From Peribacillus alkalitolerans (lineage in GTDB: Bacteria > Bacillota > Bacilli > Bacillales > DSM-1321), in assembly GCF_010882125.1 (NCBI RefSeq), contig NZ_JAAGVZ010000001.1, forward strand, positions 310,001 to 374,000: a DNA stretch of 64,000 bases, in the 5' to 3' direction. Each line of letters opens with the position of its first letter. Within the stretch, counting starts at the first letter, position 1. Of this stretch, positions 7,956 to 16,742 are shown in pieces. The notes beneath the pieces were generated by a model that saw only the letters and a program-made list of their open reading frames with translations, was not told where the DNA came from and searched no databases. The position numbers were made by a program, and so were the translations under genes.

Positions 7956-9635
7956 TTGTACACTTTTAAAAAATTAGTACCATCAGTATTAGCTACTATG
8001 CTAATGGCATCAGTTAGCTTTGCACCTTTAGCAAGTGCTGAAGATCAAGTAGAAAATAATACTGAAAATCAAGCAATCAAAGAAATCGTGCAGACGAACT
8101 CTCGTGCTGCAGCTTATGAAGTTTCCGCAACAGAACAAACGACTGTAACAACTGCTGCTTATAAACAACAGTTGCCTGCAAACGTTATGCATGAGTACTT
8201 ATTCACATCCAGTGGTGGATCTTTTACTGTGAAAGCTAATCATCAGGATCCAGAAGAAAATATCGAATACCTAATCTATGACTTCAATACTGAAGAAGTC
8301 ATCGAACCAACAACTTCTAATTCTTTCAATCTAGTTGAAGGAGTATATATTTTATTAGTAATGAATATTGGTGACGTAACACAAGGATATGATTATTCCT
8401 TGGACGGGCCATTTAAAGATCAACCTGACACAGAATTACCAGATTTACAGGTTACTTCCCCAACTCAAGCATCCACTCGTCTTCCTTATGGATCAGCGTC
8501 TGAATTTACGGTAAATGGTACTTCGACTGGTACTAACGTAAAGCTACTTGTTAACGGCGAAGAAGTAGATTTGGTTGCACCTGGTGCTTTTTCATATAAG
8601 GTAAACCTAGAAAATGGTATCAACGATATCATGGTAAGAACGATGAAAGCTGGCGGAAATAGTGTAACCTCTCACCATGAAGTAACACTTCCTGGCGTTA
8701 CGCGTATTATTGGTAGCAACCGTTATGAAGTTTCCAGCAATATCAGCGCGACATTAGATTATTGGGGTGGTAATTCCGGGACAGTCATCATCGCTCGTGG
8801 CGATATGTTCCCAGATGCACTTGCAGGTGGTCCACTTGCAGCGACTGAAGGCGCTCCAATTCTATTGACTGGAACTAAATCCTTACCAGTAGCTGTACAA
8901 GAAGAAATCCAAGCACTAGGTGCAGAACGTGCTATCATCTTGGGTGGTACGGGATCAGTTTCAACTGCAGTTGAAGAAGAACTTGCTGACCTAGGCGTTA
9001 CAGAAATTGAACGTATTGCAGGTAAAGATCGTTTCGCAGTGGCAGCTGGAGTTGCTGAGCAGGTATCTGCAGCTTGGGAATCTGACACAGCGATTATCGC
9101 TAGCGGAATGGTTTTCCCTGACGCATTATCAGCATCAGGTATTGCAGGTGTGGCTGGCATGCCAATCCTTCCAGTAAAATCTGACAGTGTTCCAGATGCA
9201 ATCCAGAACTTCATTGCGGACCACCCAGAAATCGAGAACTTCATCGTGGTTGGTGGACCTGCTACTGTTAAAGCTTCTGTACTAGCCAAAATTGACGAAA
9301 TTACTGATGGTAATGCTTATATCGAACGCATCAGCGGTAAAGACCGCTACGAAGTGGCAATCAACGTAGCAAAGTTTGGTCTTGAGTACTTCGATTTAGA
9401 TTTAAGCACAGTAACAGTTGCTAGAGGAGACTTATTCCCGGATGCACTTTCTGGAGCTCCATTGGCTAATTACTTCAATGCACCAATCCTATTAACTTCA
9501 ACAAGCAAGTTAGAGGATAAAGTGAACACATTCTTAACGAGCCAAAAAGGAAAAATGGATCACATCTACATCCTTGGCGGTACTGGTTCTGTTTCTATCA
9601 ATACTGAGAACCAATTGAAGGGTCTTCTACAATAA
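7956..9635 (+). CDS. Secreted cell wall-binding protein with three CWB2 repeats
   Basis: The product is 559 residues, starting at TTG 7956 nine bases after GGAG. Residues 1-29 form a signal peptide ending in ASA. Residues 30-160 are a domain I do not recognise. Residues 163-245 look like an Ig-like fold (VKLLVNGEEV, GINDIMVRT). Three cell-wall-binding type 2 repeats (PF04122) follow, starting near residues 249, 351 and 452. Each opens with R-I-x-G-x-x-R-Y/F and contains the A-R-G-D-x-F-P-D-A-L or I-L-G-G-T-G-S motifs. In characterised clostridial proteins a triple CWB2 module binds an anionic wall polymer without covalent attachment. The N-terminal part would therefore be displayed on the wall. 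Adjacent secreted proteases point to an exoprotein cluster. A strong terminator follows. Confidence 0.93.
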   Translation: MYTFKKLVPSVLATMLMASVSFAPLASAEDQVENNTENQAIKEIVQTNSRAAAYEVSATEQTTVTTAAYKQQLPANVMHEYLFTSSGGSFTVKANHQDPEENIEYLIYDFNTEEVIEPTTSNSFNLVEGVYILLVMNIGDVTQGYDYSLDGPFKDQPDTELPDLQVTSPTQASTRLPYGSASEFTVNGTSTGTNVKLLVNGEEVDLVAPGAFSYKVNLENGINDIMVRTMKAGGNSVTSHHEVTLPGVTRIIGSNRYEVSSNISATLDYWGGNSGTVIIARGDMFPDALAGGPLAATEGAPILLTGTKSLPVAVQEEIQALGAERAIILGGTGSVSTAVEEELADLGVTEIERIAGKDRFAVAAGVAEQVSAAWESDTAIIASGMVFPDALSASGIAGVAGMPILPVKSDSVPDAIQNFIADHPEIENFIVVGGPATVKASVLAKIDEITDGNAYIERISGKDRYEVAINVAKFGLEYFDLDLSTVTVARGDLFPDALSGAPLANYFNAPILLTSTSKLEDKVNTFLTSQKGKMDHIYILGGTGSVSINTENQLKGLLQ

Positions 9636-9650
9636 TAAATACAAAAAGAA

Positions 9651-9687
9651 GGATAGATAAAGCGGGTGCTTTATCTATCCTTTTTTT
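9651..9687 (+). terminator. Terminator after the CWB2 gene
   Basis: A 13-bp perfect stem (GGATAGATAAAGC / GCTTTATCTATCC) with a GGGT loop is followed by seven T residues. Confidence 0.95.
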
Positions 9688-9808
9688 ACTTTAAATGACC
9701 TTGACTAAGTGAAAGAAGTACTCTATTTTTTAGACACTTCCCTACTTCATTATTTGATACATTATTATAGAAAACCGATCTAGTAAATTTATCATCGTGG
9801 GGGATTTT

Positions 9809-9904
9809 ATGAAGAAGGTAGCCATTAAGGTTTTATCAGCAATCGTCGGAATTGTCACATATTTTCCGCAATCTCCTTCAGCGCTTTTGACCGAGAAGCT
9901 ATAA
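9809..9904 (+). other. Possible 31-codon ORF resembling a bare signal peptide
   Basis: ATG 9809 follows GTGGGGGA and opens a 31-codon frame reading MKKVAIKVLSAIVGIVTYF and so on, which looks like the start of an exported protein. It ends at 9904 inside the 3' end of the minus-strand SRPBCC gene. It may be the remnant of a truncated secreted-protein gene, a small peptide gene, or chance. Nothing else supports expression. Confidence 0.25.
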
Positions 9905-10307
9905 ACTCTCTCATATATTTCTCCAAAAATAATTTATCTGCCAGTACACCAATAAGACCTAATGGAGACTTATAATGGAAAGTATCCATCATGACAGTCC
10001 CACCTGATTCCTCTATAAACTCATGAGTATGAGTAAATGAATGGAAGGCTCCCTTCACCATATTATCTACAAACTTATGGGGTTTTTCCATTAAAGTCAC
10101 TTTGGCTGACAGCCTTTGTCTAATTCCAAAGTGAATCGCTTCCCAAGTAACAGTGTCTCCCTCTTCCAAAAGTCCTTCTATCACTCCATCAACAGCTCTT
10201 TCATTTGTGTTTGAGGTAGTTTGAGTGTGAATATTTACATTTCTCGCTAGATCGAAACATAGTTCTATTGGGGCTTTAATAAACTGTCGATGTTCAATAA
10301 CAGGCAT
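9855..10307 (-). CDS. SRPBCC (START/Bet v1-like) family protein
   Basis: The product is 150 residues, starting at ATG 10307 after an AGGAGAAAATAA ribosome site. The N-terminus (FIKAPIELCFDLARNVNIHTQTT) and the C-terminal helix (FLEKYMREFIASRSKALKEIAE) are typical of the polyketide-cyclase/SRPBCC fold. This fold forms a deep hydrophobic cavity for small ligands. The TWEAIHFGIRQRLSAKVT and FVDNMVKGAFHSFTHTHEF segments match the bacterial ligand-binding SRPBCC proteins often annotated as cell division inhibitors. No export signal is present. It is a single gene pointing away from the neighbouring beta-helix pair. The ligand cannot be predicted from the sequence. Confidence 0.82.
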   Translation of the reverse strand: MPVIEHRQFIKAPIELCFDLARNVNIHTQTTSNTNERAVDGVIEGLLEEGDTVTWEAIHFGIRQRLSAKVTLMEKPHKFVDNMVKGAFHSFTHTHEFIEESGGTVMMDTFHYKSPLGLIGVLADKLFLEKYMREFIASRSKALKEIAENM

Positions 10308-10552
10308 TTATTTTCTCCTCTTATAAGCACTTTCTTTCACTATAATTATAATTCGTTTATGTCTATATTAACTACCCCAAGCTTCCTGACTCGCTGATAA
10401 CGATAAAAATTCGAGAATATACAATAAGATTTTTTCTCAAACAACATGGCACACTGGACTTTGCGCATGGTTTTATCAAACCTTATTACTATAAAATTTA
10501 CATTTCTTGTCGATAAAGATAATAGACTTAACTACATTAGGAGGATACATAC
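10308..10552. promoter_or_regulatory. Divergent intergenic region
   Basis: These 245 AT-rich bases separate the minus-strand SRPBCC gene from the plus-strand beta-helix genes and must hold both promoters. A TAGGAGG ribosome site at about 10539-10545 serves the plus-strand gene. No gene or strong hairpin is seen. Confidence 0.4.
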
Positions 10553-11758
10553 ATGAAGAAATGGTTTGTGGCTATAGCTTTATTGGCCATGGTCCTGTCC
10601 GGATGGCTGTCGATTGAAGAGAGCGACCCTGCCGCTGAAACGACGGACCAAGTGAATGTGAAGGACTTTGGAGCTAAAGGCGATGGAGTCTCAGATGATA
10701 CAAGGGCTATTCAAAATGCCCTGAACCAGTCCAAGGGAAAAACGGTATTTTTTCCGGAAGGGCGATATTCCGTACAGTACTTACAGGTGGACAATGTCAA
10801 CCTAGAAGGCTCACAGGCAACCCTGCAGGCACATAGTGAAGAAAGAACGTTCGTTCAAATTATAGGGGATAATGTTTCGATTTCTAATTTGACCTTAGAT
10901 GGGAAAGAAAAGGTTTTAAACGGGATTTACATCAGTAAAGGCTCTCAAGATATTAAGATTGAGAAAACGGTGATACAAAACTTCTCAACTAGCAATCCAA
11001 GCCTTGACCAGCATCCGATTCCTGCTGGGATCCGAATCGAGGGTGAAACGGCTAATATCCTGATCGACCAGACTACAATCCGTAACATCCGTTCCAAGGT
11101 GAAGGTAAAGTCCTCTGGTGATCACTATGTGGCAAGAGGGGTATTCTTGATTCCAAATACGATTCAAAATCCTGAAAAAGCTCCGCAAAATATCACGGTG
11201 CAAAACTCAACTATCGATGGAATCGGTCCAAAGGATGATGGGGATGGAATCAATGTGCAGAACTTCAAGCAAAAGGTGACGTTGACCATCAAGAACAATA
11301 TGTTCCAGAACAACCACAAGCGAGCAATCAAGATTCAGGATCCAGGTGCGATCATCACTGGGAACACCATCATTAATTCATTCAATAATAACAATCGCTA
11401 TGATACCTATCCAGGTGTAGTCGATAATCATGATATGTTTTCAGCCATTTCCGTATATGCGGATGACGTGAGGATTGAAGGCAACAAAATCGGTGGAGTG
11501 GGCTCTTACTCAGCGGCTATCGATATTGATAGTGGTCAAAACATTTCGATCAAAAATAACACCATTGAAAATGGAGCATCATCCAGATACCAGCAGCACC
11601 CGCTTATCAGGATCAACAATGTCATCAACCGTTCCAAAGCGATTTCTGGATTAACCATCACTGGGAACACAATGAAAAATGGTGCCAATGGCGTCTATTT
11701 TGCAGTTCCAGTCCGAGATATAACGGTACAGAACAATACACTTACTAACATCAAATAA
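10553..11758 (+). CDS. Secreted right-handed parallel beta-helix protein (pectate lyase 3 superfamily), copy 1
   Basis: The product is 401 residues and is preceded by TAGGAGGATACATAC. It has an N-terminal signal peptide of about 20 residues without a lipobox Cys. Residues 34-80 carry the conserved opening of the pectate-lyase-3 superfamily (VNVKDFGAKGDGVSDDTRAI), followed by beta-helix coils rich in NITVQNSTIDGIG-like rungs. Members of this fold act on polysaccharides as lyases, hydrolases or epimerases, but the catalytic chemistry cannot be assigned by eye. It is 11 bases upstream of a paralogue of nearly equal length (11770-12951), and the two probably form an operon. They share diagnostic stretches such as NNTFSKI/NNMFQNN and IGGVGSY, so they arose by tandem duplication. 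Confidence 0.87.
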   Translation: MKKWFVAIALLAMVLSGWLSIEESDPAAETTDQVNVKDFGAKGDGVSDDTRAIQNALNQSKGKTVFFPEGRYSVQYLQVDNVNLEGSQATLQAHSEERTFVQIIGDNVSISNLTLDGKEKVLNGIYISKGSQDIKIEKTVIQNFSTSNPSLDQHPIPAGIRIEGETANILIDQTTIRNIRSKVKVKSSGDHYVARGVFLIPNTIQNPEKAPQNITVQNSTIDGIGPKDDGDGINVQNFKQKVTLTIKNNMFQNNHKRAIKIQDPGAIITGNTIINSFNNNNRYDTYPGVVDNHDMFSAISVYADDVRIEGNKIGGVGSYSAAIDIDSGQNISIKNNTIENGASSRYQQHPLIRINNVINRSKAISGLTITGNTMKNGANGVYFAVPVRDITVQNNTLTNIK

Positions 11759-11769
11759 AGGAGTCCATC

Positions 11770-12951
11770 ATGACCAAGAAATTATGGATTTACCTAGTTC
11801 TTTCTATATTACTGACGTTTTCTGTCAGTTCCATACATCCAAGCCCTGCGGTTTCAGCTGCTTCCATAAATGTGAAGAGCTTTGGAGCAAAAGGCGATGG
11901 AAAAACCGATGACACAAAAGCCATCCAACGGGCGATCACGAGCGCAAAAGGGAAGCTAGTTGTAATTCCCAAAGGAACCTATCGCATTTCTTATTTAGCC
12001 ATTCCAAGCAACACAAAGATAGCGGGTACAAGCGCAATCCTAAAGGCTAACAAACCCTACTCCTATATGCTAAAAATTACCGGAAGCAATGTTTCCGTCA
12101 GTGGAGTAACAATTGATGGTAACAATTTAAGCATCCAAGGTATCAACATTGGGGCGAACTTATCCGGAATCACCATCCAGAAATCTACGGTCCAGAACAT
12201 CACACAGGTTACAGCGTTCAAAGGCCAAATTCCGGTTGGTGTCAGAATTGATGGCAATACCTCTAATGTGGTATTGGATCAGATTAACATCAAGAACATT
12301 ACTGGGGTTTTCAATATCGGATCAACGAAAGAAGCGATTGGTGTCCTCGCCGCGCCATCAAAGGCTGGTCAACCTGCAGGAAAGAGCACTATCATAAAAA
12401 ATTCAACCTTTGAAAATATTGGTCCAAGAGATAATAGTCATGCCATTATGGTCAAGGGATATACTCAAAAGACAAACATCAAAATCGAAAACAATACATT
12501 TAGCAAAATTAGGGATAAAGCCATTAAAATCATGAGCCCTGGCGTCAGTATTATAGGAAACAAGATTACCAATTCCTTTAATAAAAACAATCCAAGTGTG
12601 ATTGCGGCCAACAAGCCATTTGATATGACTTCCGCCATTCAGGTAAGTGCGGATTACGTGATCATCGACAAGAACACCATTGGTGGAGTAGGAAGCTATT
12701 TTGCTGCTATCGAATTGATTGGAACGAACAATATCACCATCACGAACAACAACATTTCCAATGGAGCCAACTTCTCGAGCTCAGACTTGATACGGATCAA
12801 TGCCGCTACTTCCGGGCCGACAGCAAAAGCTACATTAAGGAACATTACGATTACCAACAATTCTCTGAAAAATGGACTAAATGGAGTCTTATTAAATGCA
12901 GGTGTTGAGGGCTTTGTTTCGAGTAAGAATATCTACGTGAACTGCAGATAA
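11770..12951 (+). CDS. Secreted right-handed parallel beta-helix protein (pectate lyase 3 superfamily), copy 2
   Basis: The product is 393 residues, starting at ATG 11770 after AAAGGAG. Residues 1-31 form a signal peptide ending in VSAAS. The mature protein opens with INVKSFGAKGDGKTDDTKAI, the hallmark of the family, and continues as Asn- and Ile-rich beta-helix rungs to the C-terminus. It is clearly paralogous to the preceding gene in length, order of motifs and the shared IGGVGSY/FAAIE region near residues 300-315. With only 11 bases between the genes, co-transcription is likely. A perfect palindromic terminator follows at once. Likely role: binding or modification of an extracellular or wall polysaccharide. 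Substrate unknown. Confidence 0.87.
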   Translation: MTKKLWIYLVLSILLTFSVSSIHPSPAVSAASINVKSFGAKGDGKTDDTKAIQRAITSAKGKLVVIPKGTYRISYLAIPSNTKIAGTSAILKANKPYSYMLKITGSNVSVSGVTIDGNNLSIQGINIGANLSGITIQKSTVQNITQVTAFKGQIPVGVRIDGNTSNVVLDQINIKNITGVFNIGSTKEAIGVLAAPSKAGQPAGKSTIIKNSTFENIGPRDNSHAIMVKGYTQKTNIKIENNTFSKIRDKAIKIMSPGVSIIGNKITNSFNKNNPSVIAANKPFDMTSAIQVSADYVIIDKNTIGGVGSYFAAIELIGTNNITITNNNISNGANFSSSDLIRINAATSGPTAKATLRNITITNNSLKNGLNGVLLNAGVEGFVSSKNIYVNCR

Positions 12952-12952
12952 A

Positions 12953-12987
12953 TGAAATCCCGCTAGAATCAATCTAGCGGGATTTCA
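12953..12987. terminator. Bidirectional terminator
   Basis: A perfect 15-bp inverted repeat (TGAAATCCCGCTAGA and its complement) with a 5-base loop lies between the convergent beta-helix and PPC/Ig genes. Confidence 0.93.
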
Positions 12988-12993
12988 TATTTC

Positions 12994-14598
12994 TTATCTC
13001 ATTAAATAAGCGACGCCATTCATTCCATCATAGCTATAGTACACCTTGATGACAGTATTATAGGTGAAATTGGATACGGTAGCTTTCGGATAGAAATAGA
13101 ATGTTTCTGTTTTTTGTCCAATGGTAATAAAGTTTTTCGCAGTATGGGTAAAGATGACCTTCCCATCGTTGACGAATTGAATTTTTTGGACGACTAAATT
13201 TTTATACCCGTTATTAGATACCTTTAAATATGCTGAGTTATCATAAATATCGTAATCCGAATTCATCGTAAACTTTGGAGCCTCTTTAATGGAATAAGAT
13301 ATGGTCTTAGTTTTAATAGTTGCTGATCCTTTTTGTCTGATGTCTACGGCAATTTTGTAATTCCCAGTTAAATAAGGATACAAGAAGAATGAAGATACAC
13401 TGGAAAAATCTCTTGCCACATACCAGCTGTATCCATTATAAACCCTGTACCGATACTCCAGGTGAGCCCCTTTTGCTTTCGTATTAAAAATGATTTCTGT
13501 TCCTGAAAATTGAGGTGACTTGATGTCTGGACTTACGGATGTAATCGAAATCGGTGATGGTTTAAAGATGCTATAATTTGAACTGGTTTTAGTGGCTACT
13601 TTCCCAGAAGTCTTACTTTTTACATCTACCTTCATTTGGTAGGTTCCAGCCGTTTTTGGTTTCCAAGAAACGGTACTTTTAGTAGAGTATTTCTGAATAA
13701 CAGTCCATTTTTTATTAAATAGCACACTGAATTGATACTGCAAATCTGGCCCTGTAGCTTTTGCAGTCCATACAATCGTTGAATTCATGACCATCGGTGA
13801 AGAATAGTTGGCTCCTAAGGAGGAAATTTTAACTGCTCCGTCTATGACTTCATAGGAGATTTCCTTTGAAACGACTGCTGAATATTGGTCTGTACTTCTT
13901 GCATAGACCGTAATTTTGTATTTACCCGCTTTAGTTGGCTTCCAATCGAAGGTGCTAGATGAACCGAAATCCCTCGCCATTACACCATTAATATAAAAGC
14001 TATATTCTAGCCCTTGGTTCTTACTGTTTCCCTTGATTTGAATGGTCTTCCCCAGTAATTGTGGTGACTTTACATTGGTGGTAATGGAGTCCAGAGAAAA
14101 ATCAGCTTCGAACTCAGCTCCCGTCACTAATAAATAGGCTTGCTCTTCTAAATAACTATAATCAAACACTCTTACTGATAAATAGTACCGGCCCTGCTCT
14201 AAGACTGTTTCTAGTTCCTGCACATAGGTGAGTACACCGTCTTCATTATCAAAACTATTTACTTCACTTTGCCAAATTGCTTCCCCATTTTGATCATAAA
14301 TCGTTACTATGTAATCACTAGCATAGCGTTCATTGTCATAATCATCATTTCCAAGCATTACACCCGCATAAAATTTTCCTGTCTTCGGCATGTCAAATTC
14401 ATAAAAATCAGCATCCTCAAAGTCAGTCAATACCCCGTCCGTATCAGATATCGTCTCAATTTCCTGGGCACTTTCAATATCATTGTTCGGCTCGGATTCT
14501 GAGATTGTTTCGGCAAATACATTACCATTCCATGAAGTTATTGCTGTGAGTAAAAAAATCAAAGTCACCATGGTTTTCCATATAAATTTCATTCTCAT
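12994..14598 (-). CDS. Secreted protein with an N-terminal PPC domain and Ig-like repeats
   Basis: The product is 534 residues, starting at ATG 14598 with GGAGAGG nine bases upstream. Residues 1-29 form a signal peptide (VFA|ETI). A PPC-type domain follows at about 33-150, opening with ESEPNNDIESAQEI and containing DADFYEFDMPKTGKFY and GRYYLSVRVFDY. Three similar beta-sandwich repeats of about 95 residues follow (about 165-255, 258-350, 352-445). Each has the LEYSFYINGV / LQYQFSVLFN and GKYKITVYARS / GTYQMKVDVKS pattern of the triple-tyrosine Y_Y_Y-like Ig folds. The last 85 residues form another beta domain. No anchor motif and no catalytic signature are visible, so this is probably an adhesive or scaffold exoprotein. 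It is transcribed alone, convergent with the beta-helix pair. Confidence 0.82.
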   Translation of the reverse strand: MRMKFIWKTMVTLIFLLTAITSWNGNVFAETISESEPNNDIESAQEIETISDTDGVLTDFEDADFYEFDMPKTGKFYAGVMLGNDDYDNERYASDYIVTIYDQNGEAIWQSEVNSFDNEDGVLTYVQELETVLEQGRYYLSVRVFDYSYLEEQAYLLVTGAEFEADFSLDSITTNVKSPQLLGKTIQIKGNSKNQGLEYSFYINGVMARDFGSSSTFDWKPTKAGKYKITVYARSTDQYSAVVSKEISYEVIDGAVKISSLGANYSSPMVMNSTIVWTAKATGPDLQYQFSVLFNKKWTVIQKYSTKSTVSWKPKTAGTYQMKVDVKSKTSGKVATKTSSNYSIFKPSPISITSVSPDIKSPQFSGTEIIFNTKAKGAHLEYRYRVYNGYSWYVARDFSSVSSFFLYPYLTGNYKIAVDIRQKGSATIKTKTISYSIKEAPKFTMNSDYDIYDNSAYLKVSNNGYKNLVVQKIQFVNDGKVIFTHTAKNFITIGQKTETFYFYPKATVSNFTYNTVIKVYYSYDGMNGVAYLMR

Positions 14599-14786
14599 TT
14601 AAGGTATCCTCTCCAGAATTTTAATAAGTCATTTTACCTATATATTACCACATATTAACATTATGTAAGATTATAAAAAATATGCTTTACTATCAATCTT
14701 GAAGAACTTTTATCCTAACAATGGTATATCTCCCTAACTACCAATCTGGTAAAATAGTAATAAAAATTCTGAAAATGAGGGGTACC

Positions 14787-16166
14787 ATGAGACATATCCG
14801 TTTCCAATTAGCCATCCTTCTGTCCTTTATTTTGTTCCTGCTACCGTCAACCAGTTTTGCGGCCGAGCCAATTAACGAGGTTCGAGAATTAATCAAAGAG
14901 TATTACTACAAAGAAGTACCATCATCCGTTTTAAATGAGAAAACCATTAAAGATATCACAGACCAGCTTGATCCATACACCGTCTATATGACGAAAGAAG
15001 AATATGGGAGGTTTGTTTCATCCATTGAGGGAGAATTAGTTGGAATTGGTGTCACTTTAGAAGAACATGAAAAAGGAATACAAATCATGTCTGTCCTTAC
15101 TGGGGGATCAGCGGAAGAAAACGGACTTTCAGCTGGAGATATTATTACATCAGCTGCAGGTCAATCCTTAGTGGGAGAATCAATCCAAACGGCTATCTCA
15201 TTAATCACTGGGGATAAAGGAACAACGGTAACCCTACAAATATTACGCCCATCAAATGGCTCAACCTTTGAAAAGACCTTAACGAGAAAAATCATCAGTC
15301 TTCCAAATGTAGAGAAACGACTGCTTGGTGGGAATATAGGATATGTAAAACTCAACAGCTACTCTTTAGATGCTGCAGAAGAAGTGAAGGCAGCCATTTC
15401 CTCAATGCCAGGAGTAAAGGGATGGATTTTTGACCTTCGGGACAATCCAGGAGGATATGTAAGTGCAGCCCAGGATGTGATCGGCCTTTTCCCTCAAGCA
15501 ACAAAGGCCTTCACTCTTTCTTATAAAGGAAATGAATCGTATACCTATGAACCTACGAGTCAAGCTATCCAATGGAATGCACCCGTTTCACTACTAATCA
15601 ACGAATCTAGTGCAAGTGCATCGGAAATGACGGCGGTTTCAGTCAAGGACCAAAAAGCTGCTAGAATCTATGGGCGGTCTTCCTATGGAAAAGGAGTCAT
15701 GCAGAGCATTTTCAACCTATCAGATGGAAGTGTGTTCAAGATGACAACTGCAGAATTCTTTGGCCCTGGAGGCACAGCTGTCCAAAGCAAGGGTGTGCAC
15801 CCTGATGTTTCAACTGCCTCTGGCAAGGAGTTAGAGATAAGCCATCGCAATATGCTTCGTACTGGTTTATTGGGTTATACAAAAATGAATCCACTTAAAT
15901 TCAAACCAAATAAGTCATTCACAATTAGATTGAATTCAAACATAGATTGGAAATCCATTAAAAAAGAGGATGTTTCTTTAATTGAGCTAGGTGGATTAGA
16001 AAAGGAAATTAAGTTTAAGTCCATTTCTAAAAAAGCGCTTCAAATTACTCCTAAACAGCCTTTAGAGGCAGGTAAAAGCTATATGTTAATGATTGATCCA
16101 AAAATGGATGATACCAACAAGAAATTATTAAGACAAGGAGCAGTAATGGAGTTGTCGGTAGAATAG
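14787..16166 (+). CDS. Secreted S41 family (C-terminal processing) peptidase with PDZ domain and C-terminal Ig-like domain
   Basis: The start at ATG 14787 follows GAGGGG, giving 459 residues; a longer frame from 14721 has no ribosome site. Residues 1-25 form a signal peptide. A short helical region (26-75) precedes a PDZ domain (about 80-160) with the GIGVTLEE and SAEENGLSAGDII carboxylate-binding motifs. The S41 protease domain follows. The catalytic Ser lies in NESSASASEM (about 277) and the Lys in SSYGKGVM (about 302), the Ser-Lys dyad of CtpA/CtpB. The C-terminal 90 residues (FTIRLNSNIDWKSIKKEDV and so on) form a Big_5-like Ig domain, which is not part of the standard CtpB layout and suggests wall or polymer association. 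Likely role: extracellular processing of exported proteins. Confidence 0.92.
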   Translation: MRHIRFQLAILLSFILFLLPSTSFAAEPINEVRELIKEYYYKEVPSSVLNEKTIKDITDQLDPYTVYMTKEEYGRFVSSIEGELVGIGVTLEEHEKGIQIMSVLTGGSAEENGLSAGDIITSAAGQSLVGESIQTAISLITGDKGTTVTLQILRPSNGSTFEKTLTRKIISLPNVEKRLLGGNIGYVKLNSYSLDAAEEVKAAISSMPGVKGWIFDLRDNPGGYVSAAQDVIGLFPQATKAFTLSYKGNESYTYEPTSQAIQWNAPVSLLINESSASASEMTAVSVKDQKAARIYGRSSYGKGVMQSIFNLSDGSVFKMTTAEFFGPGGTAVQSKGVHPDVSTASGKELEISHRNMLRTGLLGYTKMNPLKFKPNKSFTIRLNSNIDWKSIKKEDVSLIELGGLEKEIKFKSISKKALQITPKQPLEAGKSYMLMIDPKMDDTNKKLLRQGAVMELSVE

Positions 16167-16186
16167 TTTCAATAATGCAAAAAAAT

Positions 16187-16220
16187 AACCCCTCTAGGAA
16201 GGAAAATTCCTAGAGGGGTT
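16187..16220 (+). terminator. Terminator after the S41 peptidase gene
   Basis: A 14-bp stem (AACCCCTCTAGGAA / TTCCTAGAGGGGTT) with a 6-base loop is followed by a T-rich stretch and preceded by an A-run, so it may act in both directions. Confidence 0.9.
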
Positions 16221-16237
16221 TATGTTTTACTAGTATT

Positions 16238-16459
16238 TTACCATTTAGAATCGTCTACTTTAATAGTATAGGTGTTTGCTGATGTACCTACAGTAATTGT
16301 TTTTTCAGTCATACCATCAATGAGTGCCAGAGCTAATCCTAGATTGCTATGAATTAAAACAAACAAAGCGTTAATCTCTTCTTTAAGTTCTTTTACCCCA
16401 AACTTACCAAATATAAAATTATACTGCTTTTGAGAGTGCTGAAATAATTCCCCTATTTG
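16238..16459 (-). pseudogene. Open frame overlapping the end of the small membrane gene, possible gene remnant
   Basis: On the minus strand a frame stays open for 73 codons from 16459 to a stop at 16238. It overlaps the last 14 codons of the gene at 16419-16742 in the +1 frame. The frame has no ATG until codon 49 (ATG 16312) and no ribosome site, yet the sequence looks protein-like (KELKEEINALFVLIHSN, then TITVGTSANTYTIKV). It could be the tail of a gene whose 5' part has been lost. I do not recognise it. Confidence 0.3.
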
Positions 16460-16742
16460 TTAATTCAGCTTGTGTTTGTTCATCAGCAGGCTTGTATCCT
16501 TTATCAAGTAATTCCTTAATAAAAATCTTATTATAAACAAAAGAAAAAATAATTCCTGGTATCCATGCTCCAAACCCTAAAGTTATTCCACCTACTACTG
16601 CAGCCATGATGAACATTATAGCCGCCCATTTTAAATCTCCTCTAAAAAGCGCAGGAAAAAAACCGAAGAAAAAAGTGGTCCAACTGAAGCCGACTTTTAC
16701 TTCCTTAACAACACCTGCAGCATTTTTTAATCTTACGTTCAT
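16419..16742 (-). CDS. Small membrane protein, DUF2628/HrgC-like
   Basis: The product is 107 residues. A short polar N-terminus (MNVRLKNAAGVVKEVKVG) leads into SWTTFFFGFFPALFRGDLKW and two to three hydrophobic helices (about 22-85, including AAIMFIMAAVVGGITLGFG). A charged tail of about 25 residues follows (KELLDKGYKPADEQ). The FSWTTFFFGFFPALFRGD signature is shared with small DUF2628-related proteins found in many bacteria and phages, whose function is unknown. The gene is monocistronic on the minus strand, with an AGGAGGG-like site upstream. It is likely an inner-membrane protein of unknown role. Confidence 0.72.
   Translation of the reverse strand: MNVRLKNAAGVVKEVKVGFSWTTFFFGFFPALFRGDLKWAAIMFIMAAVVGGITLGFGAWIPGIIFSFVYNKIFIKELLDKGYKPADEQTQAELTNRGIISALSKAV

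Noticed and set aside
8759-9289. Minus-strand 176-codon ORF opposite the CWB2 repeats
   Set aside because: It is a shadow of the strongly supported CWB2 gene, with no ribosome site and low-complexity composition.
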